Source: Bin127 sp965203505 (GTDB lineage Bacteria > Chloroflexota > Dehalococcoidia > Lucifugimonadales > Lucifugimonadaceae). Taken from it: a stretch of DNA of 64,000 nt. Below are positions 8,437 to 16,569 of the stretch, in pieces; the stretch's first letter is position 1, and every line of letters begins with the position of its first letter. Made by a program: the position numbers and the translations under genes. A model generated the notes under the pieces. That model saw only the letters and a program-made list of their open reading frames with translations, ran no database searches and was not told where the DNA came from. The stretch lies in the NCBI GenBank assembly GCA_965203505.1, contig OZ241880.1, forward strand, positions 2,542,001-2,606,000. The letters are read 5' to 3'.

Positions 8437-10269
8437 ATGAAAGAAATTCGAAGCGAGACCAAGAGTCTAAACGTTCTGTTATCAAACGCGAAATTTGACA
8501 TCGATTTTTATCAGCGCGAATACGTCTGGGAAGATACGCACGTTATCGAACTCGTCAACGATCTCTCCGAAAATTTCTTGAAGAGTTACAAAAAGGGTCA
8601 TACCCAACCAGACGTGGCATCATACGAGATCTATTTTCTTGGAACCGTGATCGTCAGCGATGTAGCCCAACGAAACAAGAAACTCATCGTCGACGGACAG
8701 CAAAGATTAACTTCGTTGACCTTGCTACTTATCGCATTGCATCACGAGGCCGCTAAGAACAGGATCGACACAACGCCATTCGTACATTTGATATTTTCAC
8801 AGAGATTTGGCATCCGATCCTACAACATCGACGTGGAAGACCGTACAGCCTGTATGGAAGCTCTGTTCCGAAAAGTTGATTTCGAAAGATCAAATGCCCG
8901 CGGATCGATCGCCAACATTTTTGACCGGTATGACGATATTGAGGATAGCTTGCCGGATGCAATCATCGATCGTGAAATTCTGCCATTGTTCGTCGATTAC
9001 CTTCTCGAGAGAGTGTTTTTTGTCGAAATCACGGCTTATTCAGATACCGACGCGTATACGATGTTCGAATCGATGAACAACCGCGGGCTTTCTCTAACCC
9101 AAGTTGAGCTGCTGCGCGGTTATCTGCTGTCAAATATCGATAACGTCGGAGATCGAAAGGCAGCTAGTGAAACTTGGAAACAACTGTCTGATAGTTTGTC
9201 ATCGCTAGAACGCGATGGGCTTTCTCACGCGATACGACATTGGTTACGCGGACGCCATGCGGATAATTTGACAACATTCGAGATGATCGGCACCGATTTT
9301 AATCGCTGGATGCGACTTGCGGAAACTAAGAAATTGCTTCAACTTCAGAACTCGCAAGATTATGTTCGGCTCATCAACACTGATTTCGCTTTCTACACCG
9401 AGTGGTACGAAACAACCCGAAAAGCTGCATCGGATTGGGAATTCGCTGATGACCACGATCTTCACAGCATCAGGTTCAACTCATGGAGCAACTTCACACT
9501 CCAATTCCCTGCGCTGCTAGCACCGTTGCGCGTTGCCGACGATGATCCCGAAGTTTATAGGAAGTTCCGTATCGTTTCGACGTTCATCGATTGCATACTC
9601 GCGCGTAGGATTTGGGGCGGTTGGGCCATCCATGAGTCGTACATGCGGAGCAGGATATTCAACAGCCTGATTGCTGAGATTCGCGGAGTATCGTCTGATG
9701 AACTCACCCAATTGCTTGTCGAGAAATTGACTAAGTACACCGCTCAGTTCACGCGACCTGATTTCGGGTTGCATCAGCAAAATCGGCGGCGGATTCATCA
9801 GATTTTGGCTCGTTTTACCGATTACATTGGGACGGAGTGTGGCGAACCTCGGAGGTTCGAATATTTCATGACTCGGGGCGGGGATGACCCATTCGAAATC
9901 GAGCATATTTGGGCAAATGATCATGACCGAGATGGCAAGGATTTCGCGCATCCTCACGATTTCGAGCAGTACCGTAATCGGATCGGTTGCCTTTTGTTGC
10001 TTCAGAAGAGCTTCAATGCCAGTTTTCGAGATGATCCATACAACGAAAAACGCCCCCGTTATTTCGGACAAAACCACCTCGCAAAGACGCTCGACGAACA
10101 GACATACGAGCGCAATCCGAATTTCTTGAGTTTCAAGGAACGGTCAGGATTACCCTTTCGGCCCCATACCAAATTCAACAAGGATGATCTTGACGAACGC
10201 CAAGAACTCTATCGTCAGATTGCTGAGCGGATCTGGAGTCCCGAGACCATCTACGAGGCTGGATCCTGA
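8437..10269 (+). CDS. GmrSD-like DUF262/DUF1524 protein (intact)
   Basis: This 610-residue protein is the full-length relative of the frameshifted gene at 2254-4093. The N-terminal DUF262 motifs are FYQREYVW, VDGQQRLTSLTLLL and MNNRGLSL, the last matching the N-x-R-G loop. The C-terminal DUF1524 HNH-like part has FEIEHIW, HDFEQYRNRIGCLLLLQKSFNAS and the closing FRPHTKFNKDDLDERQELY. The best-known family members are type IV restriction enzymes that cut modified phage DNA using nucleotide-dependent domain motion, so an antiphage role is inferred. ATG 8437 lacks a strong ribosome-binding site. Codon use is more AT-rich than that of the flanking genes. Confidence 0.85.
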   Translation: MKEIRSETKSLNVLLSNAKFDIDFYQREYVWEDTHVIELVNDLSENFLKSYKKGHTQPDVASYEIYFLGTVIVSDVAQRNKKLIVDGQQRLTSLTLLLIALHHEAAKNRIDTTPFVHLIFSQRFGIRSYNIDVEDRTACMEALFRKVDFERSNARGSIANIFDRYDDIEDSLPDAIIDREILPLFVDYLLERVFFVEITAYSDTDAYTMFESMNNRGLSLTQVELLRGYLLSNIDNVGDRKAASETWKQLSDSLSSLERDGLSHAIRHWLRGRHADNLTTFEMIGTDFNRWMRLAETKKLLQLQNSQDYVRLINTDFAFYTEWYETTRKAASDWEFADDHDLHSIRFNSWSNFTLQFPALLAPLRVADDDPEVYRKFRIVSTFIDCILARRIWGGWAIHESYMRSRIFNSLIAEIRGVSSDELTQLLVEKLTKYTAQFTRPDFGLHQQNRRRIHQILARFTDYIGTECGEPRRFEYFMTRGGDDPFEIEHIWANDHDRDGKDFAHPHDFEQYRNRIGCLLLLQKSFNASFRDDPYNEKRPRYFGQNHLAKTLDEQTYERNPNFLSFKERSGLPFRPHTKFNKDDLDERQELYRQIAERIWSPETIYEAGS

Positions 10270-10363
10270 TTGCTTCTCGTTTTATCTCACGGAGCGCATT
10301 GATTCCCAGAGACGCATCCCACGGTTTGCGCAAACGAATACGTAGTCCTCATTGGATTCCCGC

Positions 10364-10882
10364 CTACGCGGGAGTGGCGGAAGGTGTTCGCAACCGAACG
10401 TAAAAATGTCGGGGTGAGTACCGCTCAGACGGGATTGGTTTGTTGGTGCTGATGACAATCAAGCGCGAAACATGAAACGGATCAGCTAGTCTCTCCATGC
10501 GACGAACATGCAAGAGATTCACACCCCATTTCTCGGGATCTTCGAGCATCCCTTTCTCACCGCGTTGATTCTCCGTTATCACTGATGAGATCTGCTTTTT
10601 GCGATGATCATCAAGCTTGGTTTTGTCATCCCAACCAATGATTTCTGTCGAGTAACTAACTCGGTTACGATCGTCACCAGTTGTGATCCACATTTTTATC
10701 GGGCTTTCCGGCGTCGGCGGGTCATCCCGCAACTTGGCAATCCTCGTTTTCCTATGTGGTTGCATGTATAGCACCCGTTCCGGATCATGCTGATGCACCT
10801 CGAAAATCTCTTTCAAGACATCTAGGTAGACGCCGTCCATCAGTAGGTCCCAGTGATTGGCTTTAGGTTGCATCCGAACCAC
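10364..10882 (-). CDS. Conserved-looking hypothetical protein (EVE/ASCH-like?)
   Basis: This is a 172-residue soluble basic protein. It begins MVRMQPKANHWDLLMDGVYLDVLKEIFEVHQ and continues with IKMWITTGDDRNRVSYSTEIIGW and VNLLHVRRMERLADPFHVSRLIVIST. The arrangement of a short strand, a helix and an S-Y-x-(A/T)-E-I-x-G-W strand recalls PUA-like folds such as EVE or ASCH domains that bind modified bases or RNA, but this is only an impression. GTG 10882 is taken as start because AGAGGGG lies 7 bases upstream. It converges on the intact GmrSD-like gene and is followed, beyond its 3' end, by a dispersed palindrome at about 10354-10378. Confidence 0.5.
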   Translation of the reverse strand: MVRMQPKANHWDLLMDGVYLDVLKEIFEVHQHDPERVLYMQPHRKTRIAKLRDDPPTPESPIKMWITTGDDRNRVSYSTEIIGWDDKTKLDDHRKKQISSVITENQRGEKGMLEDPEKWGVNLLHVRRMERLADPFHVSRLIVISTNKPIPSERYSPRHFYVRLRTPSATPA

Positions 10883-10895
10883 TTTTCAGCCCCTC

Positions 10896-11117
10896 TCAAA
10901 CGATGCCGTTGTCGGGGGATGGAGGCGATTCATCGGATTGTTGCCCGTTGCCGTACCAAGCCTCCCAAAGCTCTGGAAAGACCTCTTTGAACGGTCTGGC
11001 CTCTCGGAACCATTCCTCGTCGGCTTCGAACGTGTCGGGGTCTTCGGCGATGGCGGCGCTGATGGCGGCGTCTTCTTCAGGGGTAGGCCAGATGTGGTTA
11101 GGTTTGAGCTCGGGCAT
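10896..11117 (-). CDS. brnA: BrnA-like antitoxin, second tandem copy
   Basis: This 73-residue protein is nearly identical to the product of the gene just upstream: MPELKPNHIWPTPEEDAAI, EADEEWFREARPFKEVFPELWEAWYGN. The short acidic helix followed by the F-x-x-A-R-P-x-x-E-x-x-P-E motif is that of BrnA/COG3514 antitoxins. ATG 11117 is chosen over a longer frame because it aligns with the paralog's start and has AGGA just before it. It lies 20 bases after the first copy's stop, so all three genes form one operon. Confidence 0.8.
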   Translation of the reverse strand: MPELKPNHIWPTPEEDAAISAAIAEDPDTFEADEEWFREARPFKEVFPELWEAWYGNGQQSDESPPSPDNGIV

Positions 11118-11137
11118 GGTCCTAAGGAAGCCGATAT

Positions 11138-11362
11138 TCAACGCGGCGAGCCGTTTTCGGGGGCTGGCGGCGATTCATCGGATTGTTGCCCATTCCCATA
11201 CCAAGCCTCCCACAACTCCGGAAGGATCTCTTTGAACGGCCTGGCCTCGCGGAACCATTCCTCGTCGGCTTCGAAGGTGTCCGGGTCTTCGGCGATGGCG
11301 GCGCGGATCGCCGCGTCTTCTTCAGGGGTAGGCCAGATGGTGTCAGGTTTTAGCTTGGGCAT
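11138..11362 (-). CDS. brnA: BrnA-like antitoxin, first tandem copy
   Basis: This 74-residue antitoxin overlaps the end of brnT by 20 bases, the usual coupled arrangement. The sequence MPKLKPDTIWPTPEEDAAIRAAIA, then EADEEWFREARPFKEILPELW, matches the downstream copy at most positions, also at DNA level, so the duplication is recent. BrnA proteins bind the toxin with their C-terminal part and repress the operon with a ribbon-helix-helix part. Here the protein is short and the DNA-binding part is not obvious. Confidence 0.8.
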   Translation of the reverse strand: MPKLKPDTIWPTPEEDAAIRAAIAEDPDTFEADEEWFREARPFKEILPELWEAWYGNGQQSDESPPAPENGSPR

Positions 11363-11636
11363 AGTATCGCATCTCGCGCTCGTCGGATTTGCGGAAACTG
11401 ATTATTCGTATTTTATCCCTTCGTGTTGTGAATGCCAGGGAATGGAGACGGTATCCGATATAGCCGTAGGCGGCAAAGCGCGTCTCACCGTGCCTGTCGC
11501 TACTTCGAATGACGGCGGTGTTCCATTCGAAGTCGGCTACAGAGGCGAAGTCGATCCCGTGTTTTTCAAGGTTGGATCGGGCTTTGTGGGGATCCCACTC
11601 GTAGTGTCGGTTGTGTGCATGGAAGTGGTGGACCAT
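11343..11636 (-). CDS. brnT: BrnT-family ribonuclease toxin
   Basis: This 97-residue RelE-fold toxin has the BrnT hallmarks: YEWDPHKARSNLEKHGIDFASVADFEW at the N-terminus, then RFAAYGYIGYRLHSLAFTTRRDKIRIISFRKSDEREMRYY. The K-H-G-I-D-F motif and the R-I-I-S-x-R-x-x-x-x-x-E active-site strand are typical. In the family it is an RNase held inactive by BrnA. It is first in a three-gene operon with two antitoxin copies behind it. Confidence 0.9.
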   Translation of the reverse strand: MVHHFHAHNRHYEWDPHKARSNLEKHGIDFASVADFEWNTAVIRSSDRHGETRFAAYGYIGYRLHSLAFTTRRDKIRIISFRKSDEREMRYYAQAKT

Positions 11637-11969
11637 GAGTGTTGTGATAGATATGCGTTGATATTGAACAGGTGTACAGAATACATGGGCGATGCGCGGT
11701 TATTTGGTGAGGTGTCACAACTGCGTCTGAACTGGGATTACTGGGGTTGGAGTGATGGGAAGTGATGCGTGCCGCGCGCTGCGACTTTCTCTGGTTTCCA
11801 GTGTGTCCAGAAATGACAGGGGTCGGACGGGAATGCCTAGGTTCGGTGTTGACCGGGGTTTTGCGGAGGGGAAGCGTTTGACGTCGGTTGTCGGGTATCC
11901 CATACGAATGGGCAACCACAAGGGTTGCCCCTACGTTCGCTTCCTCTTTGGCGGCACGGAGACGGCGCG
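11637..11969. other. Intergenic stretch with a dispersed palindromic repeat
   Basis: No gene is supported in this 333-base gap between brnT and the membrane-protein pair. At about 11909-11933 there is a copy of a dispersed element of the form GGGCAACCACAAGGGTTGCCC, an inverted repeat also found at about 52483, 55455 and 55727. The rest holds only antisense or low-complexity reading frames. Confidence 0.6.
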
Positions 11970-12512
11970 CTAGCGTTCCCAGAGATGCCGCCTGCGGGTT
12001 TGTCTGATCACTCGGAGGGCGATGACTGATATGGCGAACATCAGGAATATGGGACCTGAGATCGCTCCGGAGAGGTCGATCAAAGTTGTGAGCCAGTTGA
12101 ACCAGACGATGATGAGAAGCGCTTCGGCGATGTGAAGGTAAACCGAAACCCGTTTGACCTTGGTGGTATCGATGTAGTCGACTTCGGCGGCGTTGCGGAC
12201 GAACAGGTAACTGAGAAAGATGCCGAAACCGAGGGTTGCGAGAGCAGAGATTCCGCCGATAACGACTAACGCGATGGGGAATTCCGCGCCGATCCAGATC
12301 CGCATCACACTGACGAATACTGTGATCATCAAGAGCGCGAACGGCAGCGCGAAGCCTTGCATGTCTCCGAGGTAACCAGCACCTCGAGTTTGACCAACTA
12401 TCACGGCGTGGTGGCCAGATTTGCCACCGATGTCGGTCAGACGTCTGGATTCATTGGCGATTGTCGGGCGGACGTGTGGTCTAGTGTTTTTGTCGCTGTT
12501 CACTTTTCCCAT
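11970..12512 (-). CDS. Integral membrane protein, tandem paralog 2
   Basis: This is a 180-residue protein of unknown function with four hydrophobic segments (around FALPFALLMITVFVSVM, ALVVIGGISALATLGFGIFL, IAEALLIIVWFNWLTTLI and IFLMFAISVIALRV), preceded by a polar N-terminal region of about 55 residues. The C-terminus TRRRHLWER resembles the end of the adjacent gene product (RNVWEK), and the membrane layout is the same, so the two are paralogs. ATG 12512 is chosen because it lies within the 3' end of the upstream gene, overlapping it by 13 bases. Confidence 0.6.
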   Translation of the reverse strand: MGKVNSDKNTRPHVRPTIANESRRLTDIGGKSGHHAVIVGQTRGAGYLGDMQGFALPFALLMITVFVSVMRIWIGAEFPIALVVIGGISALATLGFGIFLSYLFVRNAAEVDYIDTTKVKRVSVYLHIAEALLIIVWFNWLTTLIDLSGAISGPIFLMFAISVIALRVIRQTRRRHLWER

Positions 12513-13036
12513 ACGTTGCGCGGTTGACTGATTTTCGTAAGCCTCCATCTTTGAACGAACGCGAAGACCAGTGCAGCGACAATTACGATGATCAGTACCC
12601 AGTCAAACTCCCCGAACGAAATCCCTAGCCAGATTACCCACAATGTTGCGGCGACGATTTCCGCAATGTGAAGCGAGTTGGCACGCCGAACGAAATCGTC
12701 TGGGTTCGCGAACTCATTCGTCCTGATAAAGTCCAGTCTCTTCGATGTACTGATCGCGCTGGCCCATACAGCGGCGACCGCCAATATGGCAAAAACCACC
12801 ACCGAAAAGGTGAGTAACGGGGTGGCAGACGCGAATCGGATGTAGCTAACGAACCCTAACCCCAATACGCCGAATACCTTGACCACGCGCCCGAAGTCGC
12901 CCTGCATGAAGATCATGGCGCGTGGACCTCCCATAAGTGGACCTGCCTTCATCATCAGGAGTTTTGGGCGTTGGTCTAAGCGATCGCGGTCTTCGGGATC
13001 GTATGGGCGTGATCGGCGGTTATGAGGTGCAGGCAT
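12500..13036 (-). CDS. Integral membrane protein, tandem paralog 1
   Basis: This 178-residue protein has a polar N-terminus (MPAPHNRRSRPYDPEDRDRL) and four predicted membrane helices in two pairs, with RRANSLHIAEIVAATLWVIWLGI in the third helix region matching YLHIAEALLIIVWFNWL of its neighbour. It was not recognised as a named family. Coupled to the downstream paralog by overlap, the two could form a heteromeric membrane complex. The gene upstream encodes a cytochrome c, so a respiratory context is possible but unproven. Confidence 0.6.
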   Translation of the reverse strand: MPAPHNRRSRPYDPEDRDRLDQRPKLLMMKAGPLMGGPRAMIFMQGDFGRVVKVFGVLGLGFVSYIRFASATPLLTFSVVVFAILAVAAVWASAISTSKRLDFIRTNEFANPDDFVRRANSLHIAEIVAATLWVIWLGISFGEFDWVLIIVIVAALVFAFVQRWRLTKISQPRNVWEK

Positions 13037-13105
13037 TTCGCTTTCTACAAGTCTAGAGGTTAAATCCAGCTAAAATGTTCAGGTCGGACGTTGACAGGTA
13101 CTAGC

Positions 13106-13531
13106 TTACTGACAAGGCTCGCCGGCTTGGATGCCTTCAGCGCGCTGGAGGTCGCGGACGTGGCAGATGATAGCGTCGATCTCCTCGGGTGGGACGTTTG
13201 GGATCGGCGGCATGTCACCGAAGTTCCAGTGATGGGCGGTGACACCCTTGTTTACCGCGTTGTGGAATGAGAAGTTTGGGTGGTGTCCGATTTCATATAG
13301 GCGGTTGATGAGGGGTGGACCGGTGGCGGCGCCTTCGGCTTGCTGGCCGTGACAGACAGCGCAACGGTTTTGGAATGATTCTTCGCCGGAGTATGTGGCG
13401 GTTTCGGCGCCAGCTGCACCGGTGGCTGGTTCGACTTGGTTTGACGCACCGCAACTGATCGTCAGCGCGATGGCAACGGCGGTGAAGATGATTGCTAGCC
13501 CGACAACCGACTGTTGATTCACGTTCTTCAA
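13106..13531 (-). CDS. Cytochrome c lipoprotein
   Basis: This is a 141-residue small monohaem cytochrome. The signal peptide ends in a lipobox (LTISC, Cys27), so the protein should be tethered to the outer face of the membrane. CAVCH at residues 57-61 is the haem attachment site, and Met in GDMPPIPNVPPEEIDAIICHVRDL is the likely axial ligand. The fold matches class I cytochrome c. It probably shuttles electrons to an oxidase or dehydrogenase, but no redox partner is encoded beside it. It ends 70 bases upstream of the membrane-protein pair on the same strand. Confidence 0.85.
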   Translation of the reverse strand: MKNVNQQSVVGLAIIFTAVAIALTISCGASNQVEPATGAAGAETATYSGEESFQNRCAVCHGQQAEGAATGPPLINRLYEIGHHPNFSFHNAVNKGVTAHHWNFGDMPPIPNVPPEEIDAIICHVRDLQRAEGIQAGEPCQ

Positions 13532-13890
13532 GTTGCGAGTGGCACGATCTTGGAGTTTCGGATGCGTCGGTCTCGAGTCACGAGCGGGATACCGTAGACG
13601 ATGCTGGTTGCAGCAATCAACTCGTCGGCGGGGTCGCTGTTGAAATCGAGTTGAGTCGATGCCCTAGCCACCCTTAGGTCTATCGGTAAAATTTCCAGTT
13701 GTCCAATCTGGCGCACGACCCTAGGAGCATCCAAATCCAATCCGATTCGATTCAATTGGAGAAGTTTAGCGATTTCCCACAAGACCATCGGCGATATTGC
13801 CCATTCGTGTTGTTCCAATAGATTCTGTTCTTCTGATCGGAGTTGATCTGTCAAAGAACAGATCAAGATGTTCGTGTCAAGATTCAGCAT
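13528..13890 (-). CDS. vapC: VapC-type PIN-domain toxin
   Basis: This 120-residue PIN ribonuclease has NLDTNILICSLTDQL at the start, VLWEIAKLLQL with the middle acidic residue, and SDPADELIAATSIVYGIPLVTRDRRI with the C-terminal acidic cluster. The start is ATG 13890, which lies inside the 3' end of the antitoxin gene with a 14-base overlap. A longer frame up to 13944 would run through the antitoxin and is rejected. Its stop overlaps by four bases the ATG of the cytochrome gene. Confidence 0.85.
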   Translation of the reverse strand: MLNLDTNILICSLTDQLRSEEQNLLEQHEWAISPMVLWEIAKLLQLNRIGLDLDAPRVVRQIGQLEILPIDLRVARASTQLDFNSDPADELIAATSIVYGIPLVTRDRRIRNSKIVPLAT

Positions 13891-14116
13891 CAGGGTCCCA
13901 ATCGCTGGCTTCCCACTTGATTCCCGTGGTAAAGATGTCGCCATGTACGGTGATTTCGTCTTTAAGGCTACCGATTAGGTGAGCATGGTTTTTTTCGTAG
14001 CGGATTAACCGGGCTACTGGTTTGCCCCGTTTGGTGATGACCAACCCTTCGTGGTCGAGTTGATCCATCAGTGCGAGGCACTGTTCTTTAAATTTCGCGG
14101 CACCAATTGTTCTCAT
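13877..14116 (-). CDS. Phd/YefM-type antitoxin
   Basis: This 79-residue antitoxin reads MRTIGAAKFKEQCLALMDQLDHEGLVITKRGKPVARLIRYE, the classic Phd/YefM N-terminal DNA-binding fold with the K-R-G-K-P-V-A motif. An acidic toxin-binding tail (ASDWDPDAES) follows. It overlaps the PIN toxin gene and should autoregulate the pair. Confidence 0.9.
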   Translation of the reverse strand: MRTIGAAKFKEQCLALMDQLDHEGLVITKRGKPVARLIRYEKNHAHLIGSLKDEITVHGDIFTTGIKWEASDWDPDAES

Positions 14117-14200
14117 GGTGGTTACTCCCTATATGGACATTATACGTGGCTAGTCACCAAGTATGTCCACAAGTATGGTCCAAATGATTTGCCTGTCTGG

Positions 14201-14236
14201 TAGATACGAAAAAACGTGGGCGGATCGGCCCACGTT
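14201..14236 (-). terminator. Intrinsic terminator of the 16S rRNA transcript
   Basis: A perfect 10-base-pair stem (14211-14220 paired with 14227-14236, arms AAACGTGGGC/GCCCACGTTT) has a 6-base loop and is followed on the minus strand by a further run of T. This is a textbook rho-independent terminator for leftward transcription. It lies just beyond the trailer arm of the 16S processing stem. Confidence 0.85.
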
Positions 14237-14240
14237 TGAG

Positions 14241-14260
14241 GCTTGACAGCTGAAGAGCGG
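14241..14260 (-). other. 16S rRNA processing stem, trailer arm
   Basis: These 20 bases are complementary, with a single mismatch, to the leader segment at 16070-16089. Together they would close a long stem looping out the whole 16S precursor, the usual RNase III substrate. Confidence 0.8.
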
Positions 14261-14546
14261 ATCGAACAGGCGTCGTGTGTTCGGTGTTTGTTTCCGGATT
14301 GTTTTTGCGGCCTGATCCGAGAAAGGCCTTAGGAACGCGCAACCTTTTCTTGGCACCGTCATCGTTTCCGATGAGCCCCTTGCCACTCCCCCGTCTCGTT
14401 TGATCAGGATCGGACCGAGGTCGGATGCTGCGAATCGGGATTGGGAATCTCGCTCGAATCGGAAATTGGATTCGGATGCGGTTGTGCGGTTAATTTGGGT
14501 AGTACTGTTGCCACTTTCCTGTCGTAATGAAAAGTGGGCTAGCACT

Positions 14547-16054
<1,508 letters not shown>

Positions 16055-16069
16055 CTGACGTCTGTTCTT

Positions 16070-16089
16070 TCCGCTCTTCAGTTGTCAAG
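16070..16089 (-). other. 16S rRNA processing stem, leader arm
   Basis: This leader segment, about 16 bases upstream of the mature 16S 5' end, pairs with 14241-14260 in 19 of 20 positions. It is the matching half of the precursor stem. Confidence 0.8.
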
Positions 16090-16157
16090 ATGCTTACCGA
16101 AAATCTGAGGGCTGGGCGGCGAAGCCCGAACCGGATCTGATTTGTCGGTAACCGATT

Positions 16158-16186
16158 AGTATACGGCATGTTCGACCAAGGCGCAA
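16158..16186 (-). promoter_or_regulatory. Promoter of the 16S rRNA gene
   Basis: On the minus strand TTGCGC (16181-16186) and TATACT (16158-16163) are separated by exactly 17 bases, a good sigma-70-type promoter. Transcription would start near 16151, giving a leader of about 97 bases that includes the processing-stem arm. No other convincing promoter is seen closer to the gene. Confidence 0.7.
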
Positions 16187-16569
16187 GAATTCTCGTCGCT
16201 TGCGGTTTCGGCAAATGGGGTTGTCCAAGCGTTTGACGAGTTGACAACCCTGACGCCTCGCAACCAAGAAAGGAAACTCCCATATTTCCGGAACTTTCAC
16301 GGGAAGCGGGAGCCGGATAATCTCGGTTTTCGATCGACTCGGCGTTTTAATGCGCGGATCTGTAGTTTTACCGCGACATCACATCAGGATTCGTGTGTCG
16401 CGATCGCACAGAAGACGAAAAACGGTGTAGACTACCGTCGTGAACCGACTACTCGCGCGGGTCAGGTTGATCTGGTTCGTCAAGTAGCGGCGGTTTGGAC
16501 GGCATGTGGAGGCCGCGCATCGACGACCTCAGGATCGATTCCGTCATCAATCAGGCAGGAGACAAAGAC

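Noticed and set aside
10857..11765. Plus-strand open frame of 302 codons
   Set aside because: It is antisense to the brnT-brnA-brnA operon, whose products are clearly recognisable. Its repetitive translation mirrors the antitoxin duplication.
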